Assembly (NCBI RefSeq): GCF_003576645.1
Contig: NC_044916.1
Span: forward strand, 19,111,070 to 19,175,069
DNA from: Ipomoea triloba
Lineage: Eukaryota; Streptophyta; Magnoliopsida; Solanales; Convolvulaceae
Length of the DNA: 64,000 nt
Reading direction: 5' to 3'
Positions within the stretch are counted from its first letter, which is position 1. Every line of letters begins with the position of its first letter. The translations under genes and the position numbers were made by a program. Of this stretch, positions 52,541 through 63,328 are shown piece after piece. Below the pieces are notes generated by a model that saw nothing but the letters and a program-made list of their open reading frames with translations, ran no database searches and was not told where the DNA came from.

Positions 52541-53534
52541 TGTAAACGCGAAAAACTTAAATTGTATATATTCAAAATTCAAAGTATATCGGTTACAATG
52601 AGTAATATGTATCAAACGAAAGAGGGGTACAATCTCTGTATAGAAGTCCTCTGATTCTCTACTAGAAATATGCTGATCGGAAGTATGTCTAGTTCAAAAT
52701 ATGTTGAACTGGAAGGATGCCGATTGGAACTGTACTGAATTCGGAATATGCCGAATTAGAAGTGTGCTGAGTTAGAAGTATGCCAACTGGAAGCGTACCG
52801 AGTTCAGAGTTTGCTGAACTAGAAGTGTATCGAGTTGGAAGTATGCCAACTGGAAGTGTGCCGAGTTCAGAGTATGCTGAACTGGAAGGATGCCAAGTTG
52901 GTGTATGCCAACTGGAAGTGTTCCTTGGTGCAAATAAATTGCAGGCGTACCCCTCGGTGCAAATAAATTGCAAGTGTGTTCCAGACAATATTCTGGCGAG
53001 ATTTCGGCAGAGCTTCGGTATGAAAATATTCAGAGCTCCCATTTCCTTGAAAATGAAACCACTATTTATAGTGGTGAGTTGGTAGGAAAAATCTAACCAA
53101 CTCTATCCATTTGGATAATTCTTATATTTAATTAATATTTGAATTAAATATAAGGAATGTATCGGGACACTATCACGTCCAGGTTCATGATTTTATATTT
53201 TTGAACCAATTTATAATATCCACATCTTTCTCAAGAATTATATGATCCACATATATTGTTGATAGGCCAAACCAAATCAAAGCCCGTCAATTTGAGCAGC
53301 CCAATTGATCCAATAGCCTGGTCCAACTCAATTAAATATATTCCTTCAATTTGGGCCAACAGTTCAGCAACAATTACTTTAAATTAATTAATTAGACCAA
53401 CCAATTATTTATTGGGCCATTTAATCAACCCAATTAAATAAATATCAGTCCAATTTAATTAATTAAAGTAATTAATTTAATAACCCATTATCCGTCACGG
53501 CCCAATAATATTATTTGAATTTTCAGTGCCAACA
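52541..53534 (-). mobile_element. Solo LTR with 5-bp TSD, innermost insertion
   Basis: On the - strand it begins TGTTGGCACTGAAAATTC and ends …GCGTTTACA. The flanks are CTTGC at 52536-52540 and 53535-53539. The length of 994 bp and TG…CA ends fit an LTR. There is no internal gag-pol, so it is a solo LTR left by recombination. Confidence 0.82.
52670..52925. repeat. ~63-bp tandem repeat in the solo LTR
   Basis: About four imperfect copies contain GAAGTATGCCAACTGGAAG and GAGTTCAGAGTWTGCTGAAC. The unit length is a multiple of three, so an open frame runs through the copies on the - strand, but it has no start context or domain and is probably not coding. Confidence 0.8.
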
Positions 53535-53899
53535 CTTGCATTTGTAAGAGAAAATAGGTGCACAAGTGCATGTAAAATGTATTACATGTGCAAGTAAAAT
53601 GTACATTGAGCATCAATACTAAGTGCACCTAACGTTATAACTAGTTGCACCTAATGGTATAATTAGTTGCACCTAGGTGCACGAATGTTAACAAGGTAAA
53701 TTACTTGCACTTTTAACTTGCAAATGTGCACCAACTACTTGCACTGATAACACATTTACTTGCACCAAAGTTCGAGATATTTACAAAAATGCCACAACGT
53801 CGTTTTTTAAAAATTACATCTGATTCGTTGATCTGGACACGCGGACGGCTATGGATCGTTCGTATTTCTTTCCTGGGCACCCGTTCTCATTAGAACGCG

Positions 53900-53935
<36 letters not shown>

Positions 53936-56719
53936 TTATTAATTATATATAATATATATTTATATTTATTTAAAAAGATGATCGATTTTCGGTTTGGTTT
54001 CACTAAACCTTGTACTGATCGGTACTTCGGTTTAAGATCGAACTGAACCGAATCCGTTCGATTTGGTTTGGTTTAACCGAACCAAAATGCCCAAGCCTAG
54101 CCAGTACCCATGTAGCTTATTAAAACCATATATAGGTTTCTTGCATAAATGTCAAAATCTTTGTACCTCGAAGATATCAGAGGATGTGTTAAACACTGTT
54201 CCAATATTTCATTGTAGGAGGAGCACTAAATATTGCTAACAATTTCATCGCAAAAACAATATCATGCCTGATGCAAATAAGGAACTTCTGGCCCCAAATT
54301 AATGCACCAACGACAATGATGTAATAGACTTTTGGTCTTAAATTATCCTCATTATCCTCTTTGAGTCTAAACAGTTTCCTATCTACTTCAAGAGATTGGA
54401 TGACCTTTAGTATGATAAGTACGTGATACTCATCCATATAAACATCGTCAAGACATTTTTCAAGTAGTCTAACTAGTGTATAAAACTCTTTCAAGGAAAA
54501 GCTCGATATTCATGTCGAGACAATACTTAAGTTCCCAAGTCTTTCATTTCAAACTCCGCTTTTAGGGATGAGCTAATATCATTAAGCTCTTTATGCATTT
54601 CAATAACATTCAAACCATCAACATTGACTGAGATAATAAATAAATAACTCCATTAGCAACACCCAAATGACCACATAATGACGCATTTATATTTACATAT
54701 TCCTACTTCAGGAGGAAATCACTCAGTCAATTGCTTAATACTTCAGGTTATATAAGCCTTTGTAATTCAACAATATACATGTCCCGGTTTTCATTTTCTC
54801 TCATTTCGAGAATTATAAACCCATTTGGGATTTTTCCAAATTACTAGTCTCTAATGACCCATAATTATGTGGTCATGACGTCCATCAGCTGCATATCTAA
54901 ATTTATTATTCTGCCAATGAGATTATGTATCGGAACTTAATGCCATATATTGTGGGAGAGTATATTTGATCAAAATTAATTATGGGTCTCTTCATTAAAC
55001 CTTGTGCTACAAAACTTGCTTTATACCACCACATCATTATTACTTCTCATTCGTGCAAATGCCCATTTCTAACCAACAGGGTTAACATTTAATGGTGTAC
55101 GCATTATATAGAGAATACACATTTTTAGTGAACTGAGATATGCCTTAATTGCTCCTTTACATATTAATCAGTGAGGATGCTTCTGGCTCCTAGCTCTAGA
55201 TCCAGATTATAATATGAGCAATTATATGGGTAATTGTGTTGTCGACAACTATATATAATATTTTTATCATAAATTTCTCTCATATTCATAATGTTCATGA
55301 CAATATCTAAGTCAACTAGATTCGTTGTAGTCATTTCCCAAAGATATTCATATCTGGTTGTTCAACATCCTTAGTATTATGATTATTTGGTGCACCTATA
55401 AATTTACAAGAGTGACAAATTTCTTTACTAGATTTAGTTTTCCGCGCATTCTTATCTTTTACACCGATAGATCTCCTACGCTTTTGACATCAAGGAGCAT
55501 CGGTAAATTTATTTGGTCCAATTTGGGGAAAGATATATGGGACTTAGTTATTCTTTTATGATAAGTATGATCAATAAATATGTTTCAAAAGTTGCAAATT
55601 GATTATCTTTTGAACTTTCAATTCAATCTAACTAGTATGTGGATTTAAATATTGAAGATCATTTTATTCCATGAAATTTCTCGGCATTCCATTAAATTTG
55701 GGCCCATATCTCTCGCTAATGTCGTGAACTGATCTTCATAAAGTATGCAGTTAGCGTACACAATTATATATTGATCCCTTGTCATGGGCTCTAGGTATTT
55801 AAGCAACAGACGAAGGTTTATAACCAACATGTATATCTAGTTATTTTGATAGCCCCTAGAGGTACACTATGGTGGTAATATATGAACATAGACTGCATAC
55901 TAATGCTAAAATGCAGATGGGGAAATGTTCAATTTTACACCGCATACTAGATATGTGAGGAATATTCAAGATATGCAGCATGTCAGATTTTGATATAAAT
56001 AGTAGTATATCAAATTGAATGTCCCCAATACTTACGTGAAGAAGGGAAACTACTGTTTGGCATATATATGATGTCCAATAAGATTAGTACAAATCTGACT
56101 CATTATATGTGACCAATGTGACCCAATAGCTCATGCCATAGATTAAAATAATTGAGTCATCATATTTTAAAGATTATCACAACACGATGAGTACTCAAAT
56201 GTATATGTAATTCACCACAAGTGACATACAAAATTAGATAGGGTAAGCATACACATTGAACAAAATTATTAGAGCACTGAACAATCTTAGGGAGATTAAA
56301 TGCCAAAAAGAAGTATAGATTGTGAGGCCATTCAGGATCTCTAAAAATCATTTTCTTAACTTATGAGAGGTCATCCTCATCAAATATTCACACCTTCTAC
56401 TTCATGCAAACTAAGATTATGTGATTCACTTATGACTTTCAATCACGCAACTTTCTTTATAGAGTAGCATAACACTAACGATAGAAGTTGCAAACTTTAT
56501 TCATGAGTTATTAGTCACCAAAAGATTTAACATCATTTGAGGTCATCCAGACCTTATTAGAAAAACATTAATGACCAAGCACATTATCACTTGATAGATG
56601 CCAGAAGTACATTCCCTTTTGGACCAATTAAAGGTAGTTAATGCCAAATAAATGCCTTTAAATGAACCAATGTGTGGTGGTTATGCTTTGATGTGCTAAC
56701 GATTGCAAAATTACTATTG

Positions 56720-57900
56720 GTAGCATATTTTTGAGAGGTTTTGACAGGACAAGAGCACGGAAGAACCGAGGATTGATACATGCGATGGAAGGGGAACGAA
56801 ACCGGCCTTGGCATACGCAAAGACCAACCCGAGCCAACAAAGGAGATGAGGATAGGAAAATTTCCCTGCCCACGCCAACTCCACACGTGGAGTTGGCATG
56901 GACGTGTTCCAGTAGCCTTCCACGCGTGACTCCATGCATGGAGGCAACATGGACATATCATTTTAAGCCTATGCGCGGAAATTGTTTACATAGGGATATT
57001 TTCAGCTTGTAAAGGGGGAGACCTCATAATTTCACATTCCAATTATTAGATTAGGAGTTTAGGTTAGAAATTAAAGAGGAGAGAGGAAAATTGGAAGGAG
57101 ATTGAAGGATTGATTGTTGTTTGCTTGCTCCCATTGGTATATTTCCTTTACTTTTCTTGAAATTGATTTTCCATTTCACTTGTTGAATTCAATCTTCTCT
57201 TGAATCAATTTACATTCCCTTTTGTCTTGTTGATGGAATTTTATTTTGATTTTGAAATGATGATTGTTATGCCCTTGTGTGGCTAGATCCTAGTATAAGG
57301 CTAGGATTTAGGAGCTTTGCATTTATGATTTGAGAATGTCCAAATGAGACTTGATTTCCCTTTTGATCTTGCTGAAATTGTGTACATGTTTATGTTGATC
57401 TTGTTAGATCGAGGGCCCTGATCCCTTCAAGAGTCTAAGGCCACGCATTTGGCGAGATATCGTAATTGCGTGGAAGCTCGACGCCCACATCCCCCGCCCT
57501 CAATCCGGAAGGATGAGGTCCGGAGGGGATTCGTAGGCAAGGTGTTCGATAAAATTTCCCAATCAAATGAGGATTGGGAGCTCGAGTGTGCGCCACTCGG
57601 GATTGTATACCGAGTCCCTTTAGTATTACCAATTGGTAATTCAAGCCTCCCCTTAGCCAAATAGTGCAAGCTTCGATATATCCTAGCTCCATCCATTCTC
57701 TTCCCTTTTGATTAAACTCTTTTTACCAAGATTACATCGACTTAACCATGCCCCTTCTTGTTTGTTTTCATTTTACATTGTCTCGGTAATGAAAGGTAGA
57801 GCATTTGACCTCTCCAATTTGCCATCCTCGTGAACACGACACTCGGAGACTTTTCGTCGTTTTACCACCATTACCTACATTCACCTGACACTATAAAATA
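56720..57900 (+). mobile_element. Possible gypsy (Athila-like) LTR or leader
   Basis: Moderately GC-rich patches contain CACACGTGGAGTTGGC and CGAGATATCGTAATTGCGTGG. The part ending GTGAACACGACACTCGGAGAC (about 57830-57855) resembles the LTR/leader border of Athila elements. No gag-pol follows, because a Mutator-like element starts at 58007. Overlapping frames at 57427-57696 carry no domain. Identification is tentative. Confidence 0.3.
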
Positions 57901-58006
57901 TAACATCAAACCATCACGCAAGGAAATACTCAACGACTTAGAGAGTGTATTCCCACTAAAAAAAGTCTTTGATGTGTCTCTCAAAATTCATCAACACTTT
58001 AAATAA

Positions 58007-59231
58007 GAGTTAATTCATTTTTTAGTCCTAGACTTATTAGGCGATGAACAGTTATAGTCCTCCATAATTTATTTTGCCAGATTATAGCCACGGTTATTGG
58101 TCGTTGGACACTTTTAATCCTCCGTCACATGTGCTGTTAGTTGACCGTGAAAGTGAAGGGCCTTTATGTCATTTTATTGTCTTTCTTCCTTGCAAACACC
58201 ATTAATGGTTTCCCTCTGTACAGAATTCATCAAGGTGAATGATAAATTCATTACAATATTTTCCAATGCAATTGTGTGGCTTCACCAGAGTTGGAACTCA
58301 TTCGCCGCTGCCGCCGTGTCCTTCAATTAGTTCGTAGTTACCCCCACTACTGCCACGGTCACCTCCATCGTCTCCACCTACGCTTCTGGTCCGGCGATTA
58401 CCGCTGCCACTACCGCCTCCGGCGACCTCTCCATCCAAACCCAAATCATGCACAGAACCTCCACCAACACCGCCACCGCCGCGACGACCATTCCCCGAGC
58501 CATATCCGCGACCAGTCCCTTCACCCGCTTTTTATAAGCTGCACCCTAGCAGGGATGAATGGGTAACTAAAAGTGATGAGTTCGGAATGCACCACACGAT
58601 TATCCCCAAATCTGACCAAAAACTCAAATGGATCTTGAAAAACTTGAACCATGATAATACACTCAAATCTCCAGTATTTTCTCAGCTAATTCAGTTACTT
58701 TAATTCACCGCTCTGATTTCAAATTTTCATAAACAATTTCAACAGATACTAAATAAAGACTTAAACAGATGAACAATTCCAGAAATTGATACACTCCATA
58801 ATCATTTCCACAAATTTAGAAAAGCCAAAAAACAACTTAGTTACCCATACAGAAAAAGAAAATTTGATGCAGAAATACAAATTTATACAAAGTACAAGAC
58901 TTGATACCTCCAAATAGGTACAGCTTCAGAGCTTCTCCGGTAGGATCTTGAGGCGAGTGGGATTAGGATTTCTCTCTCTCTGTTTATGTTTCTTTAAAAT
59001 GGATTTTTACTCGTATAAAGGTTCAGAAAATTACCAACCCACCACTCAAAAACACATCAGTCAAAAAGACTCAAAAGCCCTTCAACTTCACGGTCAACTA
59101 ACAGCACATGTGACGGAGGACTAAAAGTGTCCAACGACCAATAAGCGTGGCTACAATCTGGCAAAAAATATTATGGAGGACTATTACTGTCAAGCACCTA
59201 ATAAGTCTAGGACTAAAAAAGGAATTAACTC
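58007..59231. mobile_element. Mutator-like element with long TIRs and 10-bp TSD; Pack-MULE candidate
   Basis: TIRs of about 155 bp (58007-58162 and 59077-59231, about 90% alike) start GAGTTAATTCMTTTTTTAGTCC. The flanks are CTTTAAATAA at 57997-58006 and 59232-59241, a 10-bp duplication in the Mutator range. The ~900-bp interior is not transposase. On the - strand it looks like host-gene sequence: a leader-like stretch (GAGAGAGAGAAATCCTAATCC) ending near 58910, a GT donor (GGTATCAAG), an intron-like part, and after GTGCAG (about 58545) a Gly-rich frame (GRGYGSGNGRRGGGGVGGG…) to a stop near 58290. Capture is inferred. Confidence 0.85.
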
Positions 59232-59241
59232 CTTTAAATAA

Positions 59242-60584
59242 TTTGTATAATTCTATCAAGTATCTCTACTGGGGTACAAGATGACTAGTGACTTGGTTTA
59301 GAAGACAATGAGACTCACCCTACTTTGTATGATCTTGTTAGGTACTTCTACTGGAATACAAGGACTAGCCTAAAAGGTTGATGGAGTTTTTTTTATTAGT
59401 TCTATCTTTCCAAATTTCTATTTATAGAGTTTCACTTGTGAAACAATATTATATTGTACTAGTCATATTCCAAGACGGATTCAACATCCTGAAATTTTGA
59501 ATTTAGTAAATGAAAGATTATGACAATTTGTTAATCATAACAACCCTTCAGGGATTGACATAGGGTCTATGGATCCTTGGGGTGACAGGGAAAAGTTAGT
59601 TCTTTTGATTTACCTTCTGGACAAGTCTATATTCAAAATTGAGAACTATAATTTTAAATCTCAATATCTGTGATAAACAAGACTCATGTGAAATAATTTC
59701 TATAATAAAAACTAGAACAAAAATATATACCTTAATTTCGACAAAAAATAATTGACTTTTGAGTGTGTACCAAGTCAATTTTATTCAGGAGTCATATAAA
59801 TTGTCCTAGTGTTGTTATCTTATCATTATAAATTTGCCTTCTAGGGCGAACTATATTTGAAATTTACCATATATCTTCATGTATAAGATGTGAAATCATT
59901 AGCATTATATTCGCCTTCTAGGCAATATCATGAACTTGAACTAAGCCCCTATTTAATTCATTAGCACCATGAATTTCCAAGTTTCTATGCATAGCACTAT
60001 GAGACACTACAAAAGAGTATGCACACTAGCTGCCACTGTACGGATTGCAAACCCCTACCGTATAGATTTTGTGAGAAATTATGTCCTAGTTTCTCCCTAA
60101 GGTTTTGCATCATGGACAATGGAATACACAATTAAATTAAATCACATCTAATGTTGAACAGATATTCTAGGCAAATTTTGAGAAACAAATTGAACAAAGG
60201 AACCTTATTCTCTATCACTATCGAGGCTGAGTGCAACGAGGAATTCTGGTCTCCAATTGTTGCATATGAATAATGTGACATCATTAAGATTTCTTGTCAT
60301 GACACTCAAACTTCTTCTGATCATAATCAACTTTCTTTAGGATGAGCTGTTGCAATTTGCCGCCAGCGTGTTTATTGACGACAAAGAAACTATTAGAGGC
60401 AGTGATGATACTGGGAATTATGGAGAATTTTAACAATGAAGGCACCAAGAAGTGTTTTTTCCTTAGTCCTTAGGAAGGTACTGAACATGAAGAACCAATT
60501 CAAGGGCCACAAACTATCTCAGCTATGCTATGACATGTTATGCAGGTAGGGGAAAAGTTTACATGGTACCATAGCACTTGTAAC
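59242..60584. other. Intergenic DNA, no gene identified
   Basis: AT-rich with scattered stop-interrupted frames. CTACTGGGGTACAAG/CTACTGGAATACAAG occurs twice near 59265 and 59350. Nothing assignable. Confidence 0.3.
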
Positions 60585-60975
60585 ACCCCCATTTCCAAGA
60601 CAATTTTTTTCCTCAATTTAAAATTCAGTAATATTATTATGGAAGCATTAACTAACCAAAATAGAAATGAGGGTGTTACAAGTTGGTATCAGGCTAAGGT
60701 TAAGTGATCTTTGCTTTGGGCAATATAATTAGTTAAGCTCTGTTATAAGAACAAAGTGGTACGAACCTTTGGGATATAGTAAAGCTTAGGTTATGAGATA
60801 AAGTGCCTTGGATTAGAATGGAAGTAGTAAGAAACCCTTAGTGGATATTTGGTTTGAATTTTGGTTTGAGGAAAAAATGTTTAAGTGAGAACTGGTGTAG
60901 CTTCGAGGACGAAGCCTTCTCTTAACAGGGGTAGAGTGTAACACTTAGAAATTTTATTAAAAATTTCTTGTTACA
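60585..60975 (+). mobile_element. Deletion derivative of a Ty3/gypsy element
   Basis: A ~96-bp LTR-like unit (TGTAACACCCCCATTT … GAGGGTGTTACA, 60585-60680) is followed by TTGGTATCAGGCT (about 60683), a near-match to the Met primer site. Only about 250 bp later, CTTCGAGGACGAAGCC and AGGGGTAGAG are followed by TGTAACAC at 60938, which is the usual gypsy pol end, polypurine tract and 3' LTR start. So nearly all of gag-pol is missing. Confidence 0.55.
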
Positions 60976-61360
60976 AAAATATATTTTTGACAAAATTATA
61001 TTCTTTACCCGGTACCTTTTCCGGCAATTTCTAGTTGGCGTAGTCAGGAAGATAAATTTGGTAAAAGTACTTCCTTTACTCCTTTTTACTTCAAATTTTG
61101 TTGGAGAACCCACACTTATAGTACTTGATATACATAAAAATTTTGGGTCGAAAATATTCTCCATTTAACACAAAAAATTTTGTTTTCGTCCTTGGCAATG
61201 TGCTGTCCAGAAATTTTTGTCTAGTACAGTTTTATAGATAAATTCGAAAAAATTACTTCTAGGCCTTGTATTCATACGAATTGATAAAGAGATAATGGAA
61301 TAATATTATAATAATGGGTTGCTGATGGCGTGATGATGGCGTGATGATTCTAAAGGTATG
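60976..61360. other. Probable gypsy 3' LTR continuation, otherwise unassigned
   Basis: Continues the LTR start at 60938. No gene, and no clear LTR end was found. Confidence 0.3.
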
Positions 61361-61390
61361 AATAATAATAATAATAATAATAACAATAAC

Positions 61391-61435
<45 letters not shown>

Positions 61436-61461
61436 TATTATTATTATTATTATTATTATTT
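61361..61461. repeat. Inverted (AAT)n / (ATT)n microsatellite
   Basis: AAT units (61361-61382) are followed by about 23 ATT units (61392-61461), which are complementary and could form a cruciform. Confidence 0.95.
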
Positions 61462-61584
61462 TGGTCCACAGGTTCCCTATAAGATTGGTTAGATTGCTAT
61501 AAGGTGTGGACAAGAACCAATGCTTCAATGAGTAAGTTTTATGTCCATCTAAAATGATTTTTGTCCAAATTAAAAGGATGTGAA

Positions 61585-61777
61585 CAATAGCTAATCGGCC
61601 CGACTAGGCAACCTAGTCGGTGCCTAGGAGGCCTAGGCGGAACTTAAGAGGTCTAGTTGGTCGCCTAGCTGGCCAGCCGCCTAGACCACCGATTATGGTG
61701 ATACACTAGGCGGCGGTCCAACGCCTAGTGCTTAAACGGTGAGTAATCGGTGCCTAGACGATATATTTGCAACATTG
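61585..61777. mobile_element. Short hAT-type MITE of the GCCTAGGCG family, degraded
   Basis: The right end, inverted, reads CAATGTTGCAAATATATCG, like the other family members. The left end (CAATAGCTAATCGG) is diverged. The body is dense in CTAGGCGG/CCGCCTAG motifs. A 20-bp piece (AGCCGCCTAGACCACCGAT) recurs outside at about 61830, next to the LINE fragment. Confidence 0.55.
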
Positions 61778-61835
61778 ATCATAATTCATAAGTTTTACTC
61801 ATATCAAGCTTGAGAGCGTCATAACAGCTAGCCGC

Positions 61836-62540
61836 CTAGACCACCGATAAGACAACCTCGAATAAAGGTGCTTTGAGTTTCAGGATGAGCCTTCTTAACA
61901 GAGGTTCAAGATGATTAGCAAGAATCTTAGACAAAATCTTGTAGAGGACATTGCAAAGAGCAATGTGTCTGAGATTAGTCACGAACTCAAGTATGAATTT
62001 CTTAGGGATGAGAACTAACTGAGTGCGATTCACTCCTTTAGGCATGTCTACTCCAATGATAAACTGACAGCAAAACTGGACTAAATCAACCCCAATAGAT
62101 CCTATTAAAATTGGTAAAAACAGGACTCATTCCATCAGGTCAAAGGGATTTATTTGGATGCGTACTGAAGAGAGTCATTCGAACTTCATCTCTATCCACA
62201 TTTCTAATAAGCATTTTATTTTGGCGGATCATTATAATGTTTAATACAATTGAGAACTAGTGCCACATTACTTGGGGTTGAGTTGAATAGATGTTGATAA
62301 TAGTGTAGCAGTACTTTGTTCACCTCCTCCTTCTCATAGACCCAACTCCCCTCAGAGTTTCTTAGTCTCCCGATATGATTAACTCTTCTCTACGCTTGAC
62401 GAATTTTGGAAAAACTTTGAATTTGTGTCTCCTTGATAATTATTCGATTGAGGTAATTCATTGATCTGCCAGTGAACATTTTGATGGTCTTCTATAAAGT
62501 AATCCTTTTACTTTTCAGAAATTCACTCTTGGCATCAATC
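61836..62540 (-). pseudogene. LINE (L1-type) reverse transcriptase fragment
   Basis: On the - strand a broken ORF2 can be followed. A GDTNSKFF-like start near 62430 leads to a SWVYEKEEVNKVLL-like region near 62340, then PDGMSPVF, and then the open part at 61836-62045 with PKGVNRTQLVLIPKK and HIALCNVLYKILSKILANHLEPLL. These are hallmark plant LINE RT motifs. It is cut off before the FADD catalytic box and has several stops. A piece of GCCTAGG MITE adjoins its 3' end. Confidence 0.82.
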
Positions 62541-63328
62541 TTTTGGACTTGACTTTTAGAATAGTCAATCCTACTACTTTGCAACATCTATTAACTATCC
62601 AATTAGTTTTACCTCTAGATCCTAACTTTTTTTTAGTTAAGGTTTGGTGGCGATTTCATATCTTTAGCTCTTCATCGGTCTTCAACGTTCCGGTCTTGAA
62701 CTCTTCTGTTGTAACTATTCATTATACTTTCTTGATACTTGACCTTCCTAAGGTTTACTCTTCAGATTGAATTACTTTTCGATAATGATTTTGATGAGGC
62801 ATGCGTGTCATTTCATGTGCACATCTTTGTCTTTACCTATGTGCTATATCCTTATTTTCGGCCTACGTGCCATCTCATTCATGTTAGTTTTTCCTTTGCT
62901 ACTCACTGGGAGCTTGTGTCCCTTAATTTATTTTTGGCAGCTTGTCTGCCTCATGCATTATGATCAGTTTGGTTGTTCCTAGCAGGGTTGATATGCCCAT
63001 GTTCTACTATTATGCTGTCGAAATTTTGAGTTCTGACTGGAAGACTTGGGCTGATCACAAGCTCTGGCATCTGCATTTATTCTTTTAAATATTTCTTTAT
63101 TTAGGTTTGGGTCTTTGGTTAGCTTGAACATTTTATTTTATTAGTTTACATTCTTTAGGCTTGCGCTAAATTTTTGTGCTTTGGTCAATTCTTTAATTTA
63201 TTTATTCTTTAGTCTAGTATGTGCCTATTCTTTAGGCCTTGTTTGATTTATGGTCACTTTTGGGGCATCATATGTAAGACATTTATTTTTTTTTCTTATT
63301 AATAAATCTCGTTTTTTTGTTAAAAAAA
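62541..63328 (+). mobile_element. Possible LINE 3' end
   Basis: The stretch ends TTTTTTTTCTTATTAATAAATC…TTGTTAAAAAAAAG (63285-63330), like the 3' UTR and tail of plant LINEs. Frames before it (62543-62963) carry no domain that I can name. A target duplication was not found. Confidence 0.3.

Larger units (their letters stand above)
52400..53902. mobile_element. TA-microsatellite-bounded element inside the hAT element
   Basis: (TA)n at 52371-52399 and 53903-53930. The left end (AATGAGAACGCACCACCCAGGAG…CACGCCACGTGTCCAG) and inverted right end (AATGAGAACGGGTGCCCAGG…GCGTGTCCAGATC) are inverted repeats of the same family as 28196-32278. Internal AGGTGCACGAATGTTAACAA and GTGCAAGTAAAATG motifs are shared too. 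Interrupted by a solo LTR. Confidence 0.75.
51938..54099. mobile_element. hAT element with perfect 8-bp TSD, inside the copia element
   Basis: Flanked by GCCAGTAC at 51930-51937 and 54100-54107. Ends TAGGGGTGGGCGTTT and, inverted, TAGGCTTGGGCATTT, followed by many GGTTCGGTTTGG-type motifs on the left and TTTGGTTTGGTTTAACCG on the right. No transposase. About 1.5 kb of it is the later insertion at 52400-53902. Confidence 0.9.
50930..56700 (-). mobile_element. Decayed Ty1/copia element, host of nested insertions
   Basis: On the - strand, RNase H-like sequence is recognisable at 54189-54494 (VDRKLFRLKEDNEDNLRPKV…, RHDIVFAMKLLA…SAPPTMKYWNS). A segment typical of the region after the integrase core is at 55645-55830 (LLKYLEPMTRDQYIIVYANC). 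Many stops and frame changes are present. The 3' LTR-like part at about 50940-51600 has repeated CCTCATTAAAAACCT and GGAAAAACTTAGTG motifs. The 5' part including gag appears lost. It is interrupted at 51938-54099. Confidence 0.72.

Noticed and set aside
57427..57696. Three overlapping 70-89-codon frames on both strands
   Set aside because: No domain, no conservation evidence, and mutual overlap. The stretch fits an LTR or leader of a retroelement better.
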